A stretch of DNA of 64,000 bases from Methylobacterium sp. R2-1 (GTDB lineage Bacteria > Pseudomonadota > Alphaproteobacteria > Rhizobiales > Beijerinckiaceae), in assembly GCF_014191355.1 (NCBI RefSeq), contig NZ_JACHWM010000003.1, positions 1 to 64,000 on the forward strand. Reading direction: 5' to 3'. The translations under genes and the position numbers were made by a program. Positions within the stretch are counted from its first letter, which is position 1, and each line of letters begins with the position of its first letter. This document shows positions 9,861 to 19,256 of the stretch, in pieces. A model generated the notes under the pieces. The model saw nothing but the letters and a program-made list of their open reading frames with translations. It did not search any database and had not been told where the DNA came from.

Positions 9861-9950
9861 GCCCGTTCCAGACCTACGCGCCCGACCCCGCGGGCGTTGG
9901 TTCGCCTCCGCGAGGGGCCGGAGAAGCTGCTCCGACGATGCCGAGAAACC

Positions 9951-10238
9951 TTACTCGACGACCTTCGGCACGAGAAAATAGTTGTCCTCGGTCTCCGGGG
10001 CGTTGGCGACGATGTCGCTCGCCCGCCCGCCGTCGTTCACGACATCCTCGCGCTTCTTCATGCGCATCGGAGTGACGGAGGTCATGGGCTCGACGCCCTC
10101 GACGTCGACAGCGCCGAGTTGCTCCACGAAGGCGAGGATCGCGTTGAGTTCGCCCTTCAGCGGGCCGACCTCCTCGTCGGTCACCGCGATGCGAGCCAGA
10201 TGCGCGATGCGCCGTACCGTCTTCTCGTCGACCGACAT
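9951..10238 (-). CDS. gatC: aspartyl/glutamyl-tRNA amidotransferase subunit C
   Basis: A 95-residue small subunit that wraps around GatA and stabilises its contact with GatB. The family pattern is clear: [17 protein letters not shown] at the start, [19 protein letters not shown] in the middle and [10 protein letters not shown] at the C-terminus. It is the first gene of the gatC-gatA-membrane protein unit. The normal length and intact ends indicate a functional gene. Confidence 0.96.
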   Translation of the reverse strand: MSVDEKTVRRIAHLARIAVTDEEVGPLKGELNAILAFVEQLGAVDVEGVEPMTSVTPMRMKKREDVVNDGGRASDIVANAPETEDNYFLVPKVVE

Positions 10239-10350
10239 GCCGCCTTGCCTGTCTCGGGCGGGAAAGAGCCCTGCCCGGAATGCGCCGGGCTATAGCACCC
10301 GCCTTCGCGCAGGAGCAACGCCGATGGCGGCCGGCCGCTCTTCAGGGGAT

Positions 10351-10521
10351 TCAGACGATAACGTGGCCGCGCGTCACCGGCATGTCCACGCTGATGCCGG
10401 GACGGCGGTAGCGGTCGGCGTTGTAGGTGCCGGCGACAAGGATTTCCAACGCGAGCATCAGCATCAACACGTGCCGCCGCGATAAGCGGCCTGATCCGGA
10501 ATTGACGGCTGGCAGCGGCAT
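10351..10521 (-). CDS. small hypothetical membrane-anchored protein
   Basis: A 56-residue frame beginning MPLPAVNSGSGRLSRRHVL, with one hydrophobic segment (VLMLMLALEILVAGTY) and a polar tail ending VTRGHVIV. The positive residues before the helix fit an N-in orientation. No family is recognised. It is divergent from the SMI1/KNR4 gene, and a CtrA-type box lies 24 nt upstream of its start. An in-frame ATG 63 bases upstream would overlap that box. Confidence 0.5.
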   Translation of the reverse strand: MPLPAVNSGSGRLSRRHVLMLMLALEILVAGTYNADRYRRPGISVDMPVTRGHVIV

Positions 10522-10544
10522 GGGGCGAGGCGGCTCCGACGTAG

Positions 10545-10560
10545 TTAACGAAGCTTTAAC
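10545..10560. promoter_or_regulatory. CtrA-type binding box (TTAA-N7-TTAAC)
   Basis: The site reads TTAACGAAGCTTTAAC, an exact match to the CtrA consensus of alphaproteobacteria with a 7-base spacer. It sits in the divergent region between the small membrane protein gene and the SMI1/KNR4-ruvX unit, where a cell-cycle regulator could act. The match is seen; binding is inferred. Confidence 0.5.
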
Positions 10561-10687
10561 ACCGCTTTCCGTTCGTCGCTCCATCCCGGCACGGACAACC
10601 GTCGGGCTTGGTTAATCTGCGCGGTGGACAAGTCCGCGCGGGCAGGCGTAAGCCCCTCCCTCTTCGGATGTATGGGGAGGACGGGGC

Positions 10688-11266
10688 ATGTGGGACAGCG
10701 TCTTCCGGGAGCTGCGTCCGGGCCTGCCGTCGAGCGAGGCGGATCTCGCCCGCGCCGAGGCGGAGCTCGGCTTCCCCCTCCCACAGAGCTACCGCAGCTT
10801 CGCGCAGAGCTGCGGCGCCGGGCGGATCGGCGGGCATCTGCGCATCTTCACCCCTGTTCCGATGGCGGCGGCCGATCTCAGCGCGCGCGCGCATCTGATC
10901 TCGCACGGCGTCGCGCTCGCCCTCGACGGCCTGCGCAACGAGGACAGCGACGAGCCGCACCGCTTCACCATCGAGGGTGACGCCGATGCCGAGCTGATGG
11001 AGCGGGCCTGCTTCTTCGGACAGACCGAGCGGGGCGACTTCCTGTTCTTCGACGTGACGCCGGGCTTTCCCGAATACGACATCTGGGTGCTGTGCGCCGA
11101 TCTGGAGACGGTGCATTTCGGCGGCGCCGACCTCACCACCTTCCTGCGCGGGCTTCAGGGACTCGAGATCCTGCACATCCTCGGCGACGGGGAAGGTCCG
11201 CTGCCCGCGACCTTCGAGGGCGACGACGCGGCGGCCCTGGAACAGCTCGGAGCGACGGCTTCGTGA
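10688..11266 (+). CDS. SMI1/KNR4 family protein
   Basis: A 192-residue protein whose N-terminal part ([21 protein letters not shown], then [11 protein letters not shown]) matches the SMI1/KNR4 (SUKH) fold, where a helix pair precedes a conserved Gly-rich strand. Many SUKH proteins are immunity proteins against secreted toxins, but others are housekeeping. Here no toxin gene is nearby. Its stop overlaps the start of ruvX as GTGA, which suggests co-expression with a nucleic acid enzyme. The function is therefore unknown, and family membership is based on pattern only. Confidence 0.75.
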   Translation: MWDSVFRELRPGLPSSEADLARAEAELGFPLPQSYRSFAQSCGAGRIGGHLRIFTPVPMAAADLSARAHLISHGVALALDGLRNEDSDEPHRFTIEGDADAELMERACFFGQTERGDFLFFDVTPGFPEYDIWVLCADLETVHFGGADLTTFLRGLQGLEILHILGDGEGPLPATFEGDDAAALEQLGATAS

Positions 11267-11757
11267 ACCGGGAAGAGATCGTGGCCTTTGCCGAAGCCTC
11301 GGCCGGAGCGCCGCGCCTGATCGGGCTCGACCTCGGCACCAAGACCATCGGGCTTGCCCTGTCCGATGTGGGACGGCAGATCGCCTCGCCGTTGGAGACC
11401 ATCCGCCGGGTGAAGTTCACGCCGGACGCGCAACGGATCGTGACGCTCTGCGCGACCCACGCGGTCGGTGGCCTCGTGATCGGCCTGCCGCTCAACATGG
11501 ACGGTTCGGAAGGCCCCCGGGTGCAATCGAGCCGCAGTTTCGCCCGCAACCTCAAGCCGCTGCTGCCTCTGCCGGTGCTGTTCTTCGACGAGCGGCTCTC
11601 CACCGCCGCCGTCACCCGCACCCTGCTCGAAGCGGACGCGTCGCGGGCGCGGCGTGGCGAACTCGTGGACAAGCTCGCCGCCGCCTACATCCTGCAAAGC
11701 TGCCTCGACGTGATGGGCGGCCTCTTGGGAAGGGAAGAGGACACGGACGCGTTTTAA
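11263..11757 (+). CDS. ruvX: Holliday junction resolvase-like protein RuvX/YqgF
   Basis: A 164-residue RNase H-fold protein linked to pre-16S rRNA 5' end processing and, by homology, to junction resolution. Motifs are [16 protein letters not shown] (first catalytic Asp), [24 protein letters not shown] and the C-terminal [11 protein letters not shown] (last acidic residue). The GTG start at 11263 overlaps the SMI1/KNR4 stop and gives the normal family length; upstream codons in the frame are a shadow of the previous gene. Confidence 0.93.
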   Translation: MNREEIVAFAEASAGAPRLIGLDLGTKTIGLALSDVGRQIASPLETIRRVKFTPDAQRIVTLCATHAVGGLVIGLPLNMDGSEGPRVQSSRSFARNLKPLLPLPVLFFDERLSTAAVTRTLLEADASRARRGELVDKLAAAYILQSCLDVMGGLLGREEDTDAF

Positions 11758-11812
11758 CCCCTGCCTCGACCGTCATCACGAGCCATCGAGAAGCCAGGCC
11801 GAGTCCTGCGCG

Positions 11813-12493
11813 TCAGGCTCCGGATCGGGCGAGCCGCGCCACGATGGCCTCCCGTTCCCGGCGCGTCGCCGACAGCCGCTCGCGGGCGGCCGCGAGGATC
11901 TCGGGCCCGGCGCTCTCCGGCCGGCCCGCATCGAAGGGCGGAGCCGGCGCGTATTCCTGATGGAGTTGGATCGCCCTCGCGGTCGCCTCGTCCGCCAGTT
12001 CGGCGGCGAGCGTCAGGCCGAAATCGATGCCCGCGGTCACGCCGCCGCCGGTGATCAGGTTGCCGTCGCGCACCACGCGTCCCTGTGTCGGGATCGCCCC
12101 GAAGGCGGCGAGCAGGTCGTGCGCTGCCCAATGCGTCGTGGCGCGCTTACCCTGCAGGAGTCCCGCTGCGCCGAGCACCAGGGCACCGGTGCAGACGGAG
12201 GTGAGATAGCGCGCGCTCTCCGCCTGACGGCGCAGGAAGTCGAGGGTCTCGGCATCCTCCATCAGCGGGTTCACGCCGCTGCCGCCGGGCACGCAGATCA
12301 CGTCGAGGACCGGACATTCGGCGAAGGTGACCGAGGGCGTGAGCACAAGGCCGGTGGCGCTCGCGATCGGTCCCATCTCCTTTGCGACGAGGTGGACGCG
12401 GGTGCCCGGCACCATGGCCAGCACCTCGTAGGGCCCGGTGAGGTCGAGTTGCTGCACCCGGGGGAAGACGAGGAAGCCGATCTCGATCGTCAT
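11813..12493 (-). CDS. DJ-1/PfpI family protein (isonitrile hydratase-like)
   Basis: A 226-residue cytoplasmic protein of the class I glutamine amidotransferase-like superfamily. The nucleophile elbow is SVCTGALVLGAAGLL (Cys), preceded by VICVPGGSGVNP and followed by TTHWAAHDLLAAFGA. This arrangement is typical of the isonitrile (isocyanide) hydratase branch and of AraC-associated DJ-1 domains lacking the DNA-binding part. Substrate specificity cannot be assigned. It lies 38 nt downstream of the papain-like peptidase gene in the same direction and converges with ruvX. Confidence 0.85.
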   Translation of the reverse strand: MTIEIGFLVFPRVQQLDLTGPYEVLAMVPGTRVHLVAKEMGPIASATGLVLTPSVTFAECPVLDVICVPGGSGVNPLMEDAETLDFLRRQAESARYLTSVCTGALVLGAAGLLQGKRATTHWAAHDLLAAFGAIPTQGRVVRDGNLITGGGVTAGIDFGLTLAAELADEATARAIQLHQEYAPAPPFDAGRPESAGPEILAAARERLSATRREREAIVARLARSGA

Positions 12494-12531
12494 GTCCCGA
12501 ATCCTGGCCCCTATCCCGCGCTCGAAAAGAT

Positions 12532-13683
12532 CTACCGCAGATAGATCACGCTGTAGAGCGAGGCGCGCAACTCGTCCTCGTCGAGCCAGACCCGGCCGTG
12601 GTCGCAGCGCTCCCGGATGCCCGGCCGCATCCGGGCGCAGTATTCGCCGGTATTGTCCTGCAGGTGGTACTGGCAGCGCCCGCCCGCCTTGCGCCGTGCG
12701 ATGATCGGGCTCGAATGGTCGGCGGCGATGTCCGGGTCCTTCGGGTTGCGCTCCTCCAGCACGTACCAGGAGTAGCCGATCACCGGCAGGCGGCCCCGGT
12801 CGAGGGCGTAGTCGATCATCGCCATCAGCCGGTCGGTGCCGGCCGTCAGGCCCGGTTCCTGACGGGCGGCCTTGTCCATGAAGTCGAGCTGGTTGTCGGC
12901 GATCGAATCCGAGACCGGGATCAGCGGCACCGGCAGGGGCTTTCGCCGGCAGCGCCGCTCGACATGGGCGATCCAGCCCGCGTTGAAGGCGTCGGTGGCC
13001 GGGTCGCGCAGACGCGGCACCGTCCCGCCGAGGCTGCGCCACGAGATCTTCGGGGCGGCGACGCGGCTGCGCCAGCGCAGGGCACTGAGGGTGCGGGCGT
13101 GCTGGCCGTAGCCGTCGAAGGAGGGCAGGTCCCGATCCGTGCACAGGCCGCCGAGATTGTAGAGGAGCGCCGCCGCCTCCTCCTGCCCGTCCTCCAGCTT
13201 GTCGAAATAGGGCTTCCGGCCCGGATTGCGCTCGCGGCTCGCCTCGGTATCGTTGCGGCTCTCGGCGATCTCTTCCGCGAGATCGGGATGCCGGCGCAGG
13301 TAGCTCCGCAACGCGCGGTCGCGGCTGTGCAGCAAGCCCGCCGGGTCGGCGAAGTAGTAGCGGGTGGCGACATCGAGCGCCGAAACGGTGACACCGATGC
13401 GCTGCGAGATCATGTCGGCGGTGGCGTAGGCGAAACAGATCGCGCTGTCGCCCTGGCTCATCGGCGACAGAGCGGGATTGGGGCTGATCCTGTCGTCGAG
13501 CGGGTGCGTGCCGGGCCGCCGCGCCGGCGCCGCCACGGTCACATCCGCGCAAGCCCTGTTGCGGGCGTAGCGTGGGTTCTCGGGCAGCAGGCGCGTGTCG
13601 GCCGCCGCGACCGGTGCGACTGTGAGCAGCAGGCCGGCTGCGAGGCAGCGGGCGAGGCGAGCCGCCCCGAGGGAGTGCCTCAA
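12532..13683 (-). CDS. secreted papain-like cysteine peptidase domain protein
   Basis: A 383-residue protein with a signal peptide (RLARCLAAGLLLTVAPVAA). A papain-type active site seems to be present: SQGDSAICFAYATADMIS has Gln-x-x-x-x-x-Cys with the Cys at a helix start, and ADHSSPIIARRK supplies a candidate His. Several extra cysteines suggest disulfides outside the cytoplasm. The start is a TTG at 13683 that overlaps the stop of the SGNH gene as TTGA, so the two are coupled. The next gene downstream is the DJ-1 protein. Family assignment is by pattern only; the substrate is unknown. Confidence 0.7.
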   Translation of the reverse strand: MRHSLGAARLARCLAAGLLLTVAPVAAADTRLLPENPRYARNRACADVTVAAPARRPGTHPLDDRISPNPALSPMSQGDSAICFAYATADMISQRIGVTVSALDVATRYYFADPAGLLHSRDRALRSYLRRHPDLAEEIAESRNDTEASRERNPGRKPYFDKLEDGQEEAAALLYNLGGLCTDRDLPSFDGYGQHARTLSALRWRSRVAAPKISWRSLGGTVPRLRDPATDAFNAGWIAHVERRCRRKPLPVPLIPVSDSIADNQLDFMDKAARQEPGLTAGTDRLMAMIDYALDRGRLPVIGYSWYVLEERNPKDPDIAADHSSPIIARRKAGGRCQYHLQDNTGEYCARMRPGIRERCDHGRVWLDEDELRASLYSVIYLR

Positions 13684-14537
13684 TCCGCCCCCGCCGCAGC
13701 GACGGCGACCGGCGCCGCGTCGGCGCCGTCGAGCACGGTATCCTGCGCGGCCTCGGCGAGCAGGGCGTAGCCGCCATCCGCCATGTGCAGGCCGTCCTTG
13801 GCGAACAATTCGGTGTGGGTCAGGCGCCCTTGGCCGATCCAGTCGCGCATCAGCTCCGAGCGGCGGATCACCGGGATGTCGAGGTCGCGGCCGAGGGCGC
13901 GCACCGCGTCGCGGAACCGGTCGGCGCCGGGCGTCGCGTCGAGGGCCGGGCACCATTGCGGCTCCATCAGCACCACGTCGATGCCCGCCGCGCGGATGCG
14001 TTCCAGCGCCGCCTCGGTCGCCTCGCGGAAATGGTCGAGGGAGACACCACGAAGGGCATCGTTGCTTCCGGTCTGCCAGATCACGAGATCGGGCCGAGGG
14101 GCGATCACGTCGCGGTCGAGCCGGGCCAGCATCTCGTCCACCGCCTCGCCGCCGATACCGCGGTTGGCGACGGTGATCCTGCCGGCGAGATGCGGCAGGG
14201 CACGCCGTAGACCGGCTTCGAGGCGGGCGGGGTAGGCGGCGGCGGGCGTGCTGGCGCCGATGCCCTCCGTCGAAGAGGAGCCGAAGGCGACGATGGTCAG
14301 TGACCCGCCCAACGCGATCTTCTGGGCGACGTGCGGAAGGCTGCCCGGCGCGGCGTCCTCGAACAGGCCGAGATCCAGATCGAGGCTCGCCGGCAGCAGG
14401 TCGGCGTAGGCGAGGACCGCGGTCGAGGAGAGGGTGAGGGCCAGCATCAGCGCCGCCGCGCCGGCGAGCCGCCGCGGACGTCCAATGAGGACTACCCGCA
14501 TCCGAGCATGACGAAGAAACCGCACCACCGCTTTCAA
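13680..14537 (-). CDS. membrane-anchored or secreted SGNH/GDSL hydrolase
   Basis: A 285-residue esterase-type protein. Residues about 20 to 45 form a signal anchor (LAGAAALMLALTLSSTAVLAY). The SGNH blocks are GSSSTEG (block I, nucleophilic Ser in a GDS variant), NRGIGGE (block II Gly), TGSND (block III Asn) and DGLHM (block V Asp/His). Such enzymes often remove acetyl groups from cell-surface glycans in the periplasm, but the substrate here is not visible. It is coupled to a secreted peptidase gene through a 4-nt overlap. An internal ATG at 14501 is another possible start. Confidence 0.85.
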   Translation of the reverse strand: MKAVVRFLRHARMRVVLIGRPRRLAGAAALMLALTLSSTAVLAYADLLPASLDLDLGLFEDAAPGSLPHVAQKIALGGSLTIVAFGSSSTEGIGASTPAAAYPARLEAGLRRALPHLAGRITVANRGIGGEAVDEMLARLDRDVIAPRPDLVIWQTGSNDALRGVSLDHFREATEAALERIRAAGIDVVLMEPQWCPALDATPGADRFRDAVRALGRDLDIPVIRRSELMRDWIGQGRLTHTELFAKDGLHMADGGYALLAEAAQDTVLDGADAAPVAVAAAGAD

Positions 14538-14894
14538 GCCCCCGCCCGCGTGCCGCCTCGTCCGGGGGCTTTCGCGGAACTACCGATTTCGATCCTTCTA
14601 CCCGAATCGAGGTCGGATTGCGGCTCAATAATCATGATTCGTCACAACGGCAATGCGCAGTGTTTGACAGACTCTTAAGCGCGAGCGCCGGATGAACGGT
14701 TCTTTGGTTATAGGAGCACGTCGTTTGACGCTGTTGCGAGGTCCGAGAGGCTCCGGTTTCTCATCGCGCTGACGGAGGTCGATCTGCTGTGTCCTCACGG
14801 CACCATCGCGCATCCTCGGAAACAGCGATCGAGAACTGCAACGGCACCGGTCTGCCGCCTGCCTCGCCCGTATTCGCCAGCGGGATCACTTGGC
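14538..14894. other. intergenic region between SGNH and dprA genes
   Basis: About 357 bases with no convincing gene. It is less GC-rich than its surroundings near 14600 to 14720 and contains the palindrome AATCATGATT, consistent with promoter DNA for the leftward SGNH-peptidase unit. The dprA stop lies at its right edge. Confidence 0.4.
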
Positions 14895-16088
14895 TCATGC
14901 CCGCGAAGCCAAGGAAACCGTCCCGCTCCCGTGCCGCTCGATCCGTCCGTCGAGTTCAAGTTCGAGCAGCGTCGTCTGCACGATCCGAACCGGCAAGCCG
15001 GACGAGCGGGCGAGCTCGTCCGTCCCGACCGGGGTGGGGCTGAGACAGGCGATCAGCCGGGCGCGGTCGTCCTGGGATTCGAGGAAGGGGTCGGCCGCCT
15101 CCGCCGCATCGGCAAACAGCGGCAGGGCGGTCGAAGCGCTACCGTCGAAATCGATCTCATCCCAGTAATCGAGAGTGCCCGACGCCTCGGGGCGGTCGTT
15201 CAGGCCGTCCGCGGGCGGCACGCCCCCGGCCATCAGCGGGGCGAGAGCGGACAGGACGTGCTCGACCTCGCAGACCAGAGTCGCCCCCTGACGGATCAGG
15301 TCGTTGGTGCCCTCCGCCCGCGGATCGAGGGGCGAGCCCGGAACCGCGAAAACCTCGCGACCCTGCTCCAAGGCGAAGCGGGCGGTGATGAGCGAGCCGG
15401 AGCGGCGTGCGGCTTCCACGACGACCGTGCCGAGGCTGAGCCCCGAGATGATGCGATTGCGCCGGGGAAAGTCGCGCCCACGCGGTACCCAGCCCATCGG
15501 CATCTCGGCGACCACTGCCCCGCCCGCTCCGACAATCTCCTCAACGAGGCCGGCATGGTTCTCCGGATAGATCCGGTCCTGACCGCCCGCGAGGACCGCG
15601 ACGGTGCCGGTGGCGAGCGTGGCCTTGTGGGCGCGGGCGTCGATGCCGCGGGCGAGGCCGGACACCACGACGAGACCGGCCTCGCCGAACCCGCGGGCGA
15701 GCCGCTCGGCGAAGGCGAGGCCGGCCGTCGAGGCGTTGCGCGAGCCGACCATCGCCACCGAAGCTTTCAGAAGCGTGGCCGGGTCACCGCGCAGCGCGAT
15801 CAACGGTGGCGCGGTCTCGGTGGCGTGCAGCGCCTTGGGATAGGCCGCCTCCCCCATGGCGAGGAAGCGGATGCCGAGGCGGGCGGCGGCGGCCATCTCG
15901 CGCTCGGCCTCCGCCTTCGAGAGCGGAACGGCGTGTTTGCCCGCGCGCTTCGTCAGGTCCGGTAGGGCGTCGAGCGCGGCGGCCGCGCTGCCGAAACGGT
16001 TGATCAGGCCGCGGAAGGTGCGCGGGCCGATGCCGTCGGTGCGGATCAGCCGCAGCCAATCGAGGCGCTGTTCGTCGGTGAGCTGCAT
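14895..16088 (-). CDS. dprA: DNA processing protein DprA
   Basis: A 397-residue protein that loads RecA on incoming single-stranded DNA during natural transformation. It has an N-terminal helix-hairpin-helix/SAM-like part (WLRLIRTDGIGPRTFRGLI), the Rossmann core with VGSRNAST, VVSGLARGIDARAH, GGQDRIYPENH and VPGSPLDPRAEGTN, and a C-terminal winged-helix domain (about residues 330 to 397). ATG 16088 is chosen because upstream codons overlap plsY. It is the last gene of the pyrB-pyrC-plsY-dprA unit. In many Rhizobiales topA follows dprA; here topA is elsewhere on the other strand. Confidence 0.94.
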   Translation of the reverse strand: MQLTDEQRLDWLRLIRTDGIGPRTFRGLINRFGSAAAALDALPDLTKRAGKHAVPLSKAEAEREMAAAARLGIRFLAMGEAAYPKALHATETAPPLIALRGDPATLLKASVAMVGSRNASTAGLAFAERLARGFGEAGLVVVSGLARGIDARAHKATLATGTVAVLAGGQDRIYPENHAGLVEEIVGAGGAVVAEMPMGWVPRGRDFPRRNRIISGLSLGTVVVEAARRSGSLITARFALEQGREVFAVPGSPLDPRAEGTNDLIRQGATLVCEVEHVLSALAPLMAGGVPPADGLNDRPEASGTLDYWDEIDFDGSASTALPLFADAAEAADPFLESQDDRARLIACLSPTPVGTDELARSSGLPVRIVQTTLLELELDGRIERHGSGTVSLASRA

Positions 16089-16119
16089 CCGGTCCCCTCC
16101 TGACGGGAGGGGGCCGTCT

Positions 16120-16728
16120 TCAGCCCTTCTGCCCGATCCGGCCCTCGGTGCCGGCGGCGAGTCGGCGGATGTTGGGCGCGTGCTTCCACCATAGCAGCGC
16201 CGCGAGCACGAGGAAGAGCGCTGCAACCGCTCCGTGTCCGAGTGCCCACAGCATGACGGGCGTGGCAGCCGAGGCCGCTAGCGCCGCAAGCGAGGAGTAT
16301 TTCAGGGCATAGGCCAGCCCGAGCCAGACCGCGGCAAAGGCGAGCAAGGTCAGCGGGCTCAGCGCCAGCAGTACGCCGATGAAGGTCGCCACGCCCTTGC
16401 CGCCCTTGAAACCGAGCCAGACCGGGAAGAGGTGGCCGAGGAAGGCGCCGAGCCCGGCGGCGAGCGCCGGCCCCTCTCCCCAGTGGCCAGCGGCGAGCAC
16501 CGGCAGCGTGCCCTTGAGCGCGTCGCAGAGAAGGGTCGCGGCCGCGAGTCCCTTGCGGCCGGTGCGCAGCACGTTGGTCGCGCCGATATTGCCGGAGCCG
16601 ATCGCCCGCACGTCGCCGAGGCCTGCGAACTTCGTGAGGATCAACCCGAAGGGGATCGCACCGCAGGCGTAGCCGAACACGAGGGCGGCGATGAGGGCCG
16701 GCCAGCTGGCCGCGAGCAGCGTGGTCAT
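16120..16728 (-). CDS. plsY: glycerol-3-phosphate acyltransferase PlsY
   Basis: A 202-residue inner-membrane acyltransferase that transfers acyl groups from acyl-phosphate to glycerol-3-phosphate, the first step of phospholipid synthesis. The three conserved loops are visible: [23 protein letters not shown] and the cytoplasmic [10 protein letters not shown] motif. Around five membrane helices are predicted. Its ATG overlaps the pyrC stop as ATGA, indicating translational coupling, and dprA follows 31 nt later. Length is normal. Confidence 0.95.
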   Translation of the reverse strand: MTTLLAASWPALIAALVFGYACGAIPFGLILTKFAGLGDVRAIGSGNIGATNVLRTGRKGLAAATLLCDALKGTLPVLAAGHWGEGPALAAGLGAFLGHLFPVWLGFKGGKGVATFIGVLLALSPLTLLAFAAVWLGLAYALKYSSLAALAASAATPVMLWALGHGAVAALFLVLAALLWWKHAPNIRRLAAGTEGRIGQKG

Positions 16729-18038
16729 GCGGCGACGGCCGAAAGGTCGGAGTGGTGGACGATCCGGCCGCCGACGAGCGTCAGCACCGCTGCGCCCTGG
16801 AGCCGGGCCTCGTCGAAGGGCGAGTTCTTGGAGCGGGACTTCAGCTGACGCTTGTCCAGCAGGTAGGGTAGGTCGGGGTCGATCAGGACGAGGTCGGCGG
16901 GCCCCCCCGTCTCGAGACGCCCTGCCTCGCGGCCGAGCAGCTTGGCCGGATTGGCGGAGAGCGCAGTGAGCAGCGTCTTCAGCGTCACGTCGCCGGTGTG
17001 CAGCAGGCGAAGGCTGGCCCCCAAAAGCGTCTCGATGCCGAGCGCGCCGTCGGCGGCCTCGGCAAACGGCAGGCGCTTGGTCTCGACGTCCTGCGGGTTG
17101 TGGTCGGAGACGATGACGTCGATCACGCCTTCGTTGAGCGCGGCGATCACCGCCTTGCGGTCGTCCTCGCGGCGAAGTGGCGGCGAGAGCTTGCAGAAGG
17201 TGCGGTAGTGGCCGATGTCGCCCTCGTTGAGCACGAGGTTGTTGACCGAGACGCCGCAGGTGACGGGCAGGCCCGCCTCCTTCGCCCGCCGCACGATCTC
17301 GACCGAATCGGCGCAGGAGATCATCGCCGCGTGGTAACGCCCGCCGGTGAGGCGCACGAGGCGGATGTCGCGCTCCAGCATCACCGTCTCGGCCTCGCGG
17401 GGAATGCCGAGCAGGCCGAGACGCGAGGCCATCTCGCCCTCGTTCATCACGCCGTCGCCGACGAGATCCGGCTCCTCGACATGCTGCATCAGCAGGGCGC
17501 CGAAGTCCCGGGCGTAGGTCAGCGCGCGGCGCATCACCTGCGCGTTGGTGACCGCCTTCAGCCCGTCGGTGAAGGCCACCGCGCCGGCTTCCGCCAGCAG
17601 GCCGAACTCGGTCATCTCGCGACCGGCCAGCCCCTTGGTGATGGCGGCGGCCGGCAGCACGTTGACGCTCGCCGTGTCGCGGGCGCGGCGCAGCACGAAA
17701 TCGACGATGGCCGGCCCATCGATGACGGGGTTGGTGTCGGGCATGCAGACCAGGGTCGTCACCCCGCCTGCCGCCGCTGCGGCGCTGGCCGAGGCCAGGG
17801 TCTCGCGGTGCTCGGCGCCGGGTTCGCCGACGAAGGCGCGCAGATCGATCAGGCCGGGCGCGAGGGTGAGCCCGCCGCAATCGATGTTCTGAGCGCTCTC
17901 GGGCGCGCCGGGCGCGGCGCCCCAAGCAACGTCGGCGATACGGTCGTCGTGCACGAGAACGGCCCCGGGACCCTCGCGGCCGGTGGCTGGATCGAGGAGG
18001 TGGGCGTTGGAGAGGATGAGCGCACTCATTCGGGTCAC
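16725..18038 (-). CDS. pyrC: dihydroorotase-like protein lacking metal ligands (pseudo-dihydroorotase)
   Basis: A 437-residue amidohydrolase-fold protein located directly after pyrB, the position of pyrC. The zinc-binding His-x-His expected in PGFIDLHVH-type motifs is absent: residues 60 to 74 read [15 protein letters not shown], so positions 67 and 69 are Arg and Phe. The later His of the usual HVS block reads AAMISCADS. The catalytic Asp region is retained (IVSDHNPQD). This resembles the inactive PyrC-like partner of Pseudomonas aspartate transcarbamoylase, which serves assembly and not catalysis. A catalytic dihydroorotase would then be encoded elsewhere. The GTG start overlaps the pyrB stop; ATG 18029 is an alternative. 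Confidence 0.85.
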   Translation of the reverse strand: MTRMSALILSNAHLLDPATGREGPGAVLVHDDRIADVAWGAAPGAPESAQNIDCGGLTLAPGLIDLRAFVGEPGAEHRETLASASAAAAAGGVTTLVCMPDTNPVIDGPAIVDFVLRRARDTASVNVLPAAAITKGLAGREMTEFGLLAEAGAVAFTDGLKAVTNAQVMRRALTYARDFGALLMQHVEEPDLVGDGVMNEGEMASRLGLLGIPREAETVMLERDIRLVRLTGGRYHAAMISCADSVEIVRRAKEAGLPVTCGVSVNNLVLNEGDIGHYRTFCKLSPPLRREDDRKAVIAALNEGVIDVIVSDHNPQDVETKRLPFAEAADGALGIETLLGASLRLLHTGDVTLKTLLTALSANPAKLLGREAGRLETGGPADLVLIDPDLPYLLDKRQLKSRSKNSPFDEARLQGAAVLTLVGGRIVHHSDLSAVAA

Positions 18039-18982
18039 CCGTTCGGCAGGTGGGTCGCCAGCGCTTCCAGCACGGCCATGCGCACGGCGACGCCCATCTC
18101 GACCTGCTCGCGGATCAGGGACTGCGCCCCGTCGGCGATGTCGGAGGCAATCTCGACGCCTCGGTTCATCGGGCCGGGATGCATCACCAGGGCGTCGGGC
18201 TTGGCGAGCGCCAGCTTATCGCCATCAAGGCCGTAATAGCGGAAATACTCCTTCACGCTCGGCACGAAGGAGCCGTTCATGCGCTCGCGCTGAAGGCGCA
18301 GCATCATCACGATGTCGCAGCCCTTCAGCCCCTCGCGCATGTTGGTGAAGACCTCGACGCCGAAGCGCTCGATGCCGGTGGGCAGCAGCGTCGAGGGGCC
18401 GATCACCCGCACCCGGGCACCCAGCGCCTGGAGCAGGATGATGTTCGAGCGCGCCACCCGCGAATGCAGGACATCGCCGCAGATCGCGACCTGAAGGCCC
18501 TCGATGCCGCCCTTGTTGCGGCGGATGGTGAGGGCGTCGAGGAGCGCCTGGGTCGGGTGTTCGTGGGCGCCGTCGCCCGCGTTCACCACCGCGCAATCGA
18601 CCTTGCGGGCCAGCAGATGCACGGCGCCCGCGGAATGGTGGCGTACCACGATGATGTCGGGCCGCATGGCGTTGAGCGTCGCCGCCGTATCGATCAGCGT
18701 CTCGCCCTTCTTCACCGAGGACGAGGCCACCGACATGTTCATCACGTCGGCGCCGAGGCGCTTGCCCGCGAGTTCGAACGAAGACTGTGTGCGGGTCGAG
18801 GGCTCGAAGAACAGGTTGATCTGCGTGCGACCCCGTAAGACCGTGCGCTTCTTCTCGACCTGCCGCGACAGGGCGACGGCGGCATCGGCGCGCTCCAGTA
18901 GCGACTCGATATCGGGACGGCTCAGGCCTTCGATGCCGAGCAGGTGCCGGTGCGGGAAGGCGGGTGCGGTCTGAGCGGTCAT
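18035..18982 (-). CDS. pyrB: aspartate carbamoyltransferase catalytic chain
   Basis: A 315-residue enzyme that condenses carbamoyl phosphate with aspartate in pyrimidine synthesis. The carbamoyl-phosphate loop [20 protein letters not shown], the [13 protein letters not shown] motif and the late [10 protein letters not shown] segment are intact. No regulatory PyrI chain is seen. The gene overlaps the following pyrC-like gene by GTGA, consistent with a PyrB-PyrC-type complex. The start ATG at 18982 gives the usual family length; codons upstream lack conservation. Confidence 0.96.
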   Translation of the reverse strand: MTAQTAPAFPHRHLLGIEGLSRPDIESLLERADAAVALSRQVEKKRTVLRGRTQINLFFEPSTRTQSSFELAGKRLGADVMNMSVASSSVKKGETLIDTAATLNAMRPDIIVVRHHSAGAVHLLARKVDCAVVNAGDGAHEHPTQALLDALTIRRNKGGIEGLQVAICGDVLHSRVARSNIILLQALGARVRVIGPSTLLPTGIERFGVEVFTNMREGLKGCDIVMMLRLQRERMNGSFVPSVKEYFRYYGLDGDKLALAKPDALVMHPGPMNRGVEIASDIADGAQSLIREQVEMGVAVRMAVLEALATHLPNG

Positions 18983-19151
18983 GCGGCGGTTCTGGCGTCG
19001 GCCCCGCGCTATAGGTGTCCGGAAGGGACGCGGCAAGGCACGGGAGCGTTGGGACGACCGGCACGGGCGACGGGGTGAGGGAAAAACGATCTCGTCCCAT
19101 CGCCGATGGGAGATTTTCTTCGTCATCGCGAGCCCGTGATCGAGAAAAATC

Positions 19152-19176
19152 TGAACGAACCGGCCCCGCTTCCGTT
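19152..19176 (+). promoter_or_regulatory. weak EcfG-like promoter candidate
   Basis: TGAAC, a 16-base spacer and CGTT resemble the general stress sigma factor EcfG promoter (GGAAC and CGTT) with one mismatch in the -35 element. It lies about 80 nt upstream of the small Met/Gly-rich secreted protein. The spacing is acceptable, but such short patterns arise by chance. Confidence 0.2.
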
Positions 19177-19256
19177 TTCCGAACATCTGTTGGGGTTTGA
19201 GCGCGTCGAATGCCTGTCCCGGTATTTGCTTGCCTACCCGAAACGAAAGGTAGCCC

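Noticed and set aside
8715..10295. Plus-strand open frame over gatA and gatC
   Set aside because: Antisense to clearly conserved genes; composition is typical of a shadow frame.
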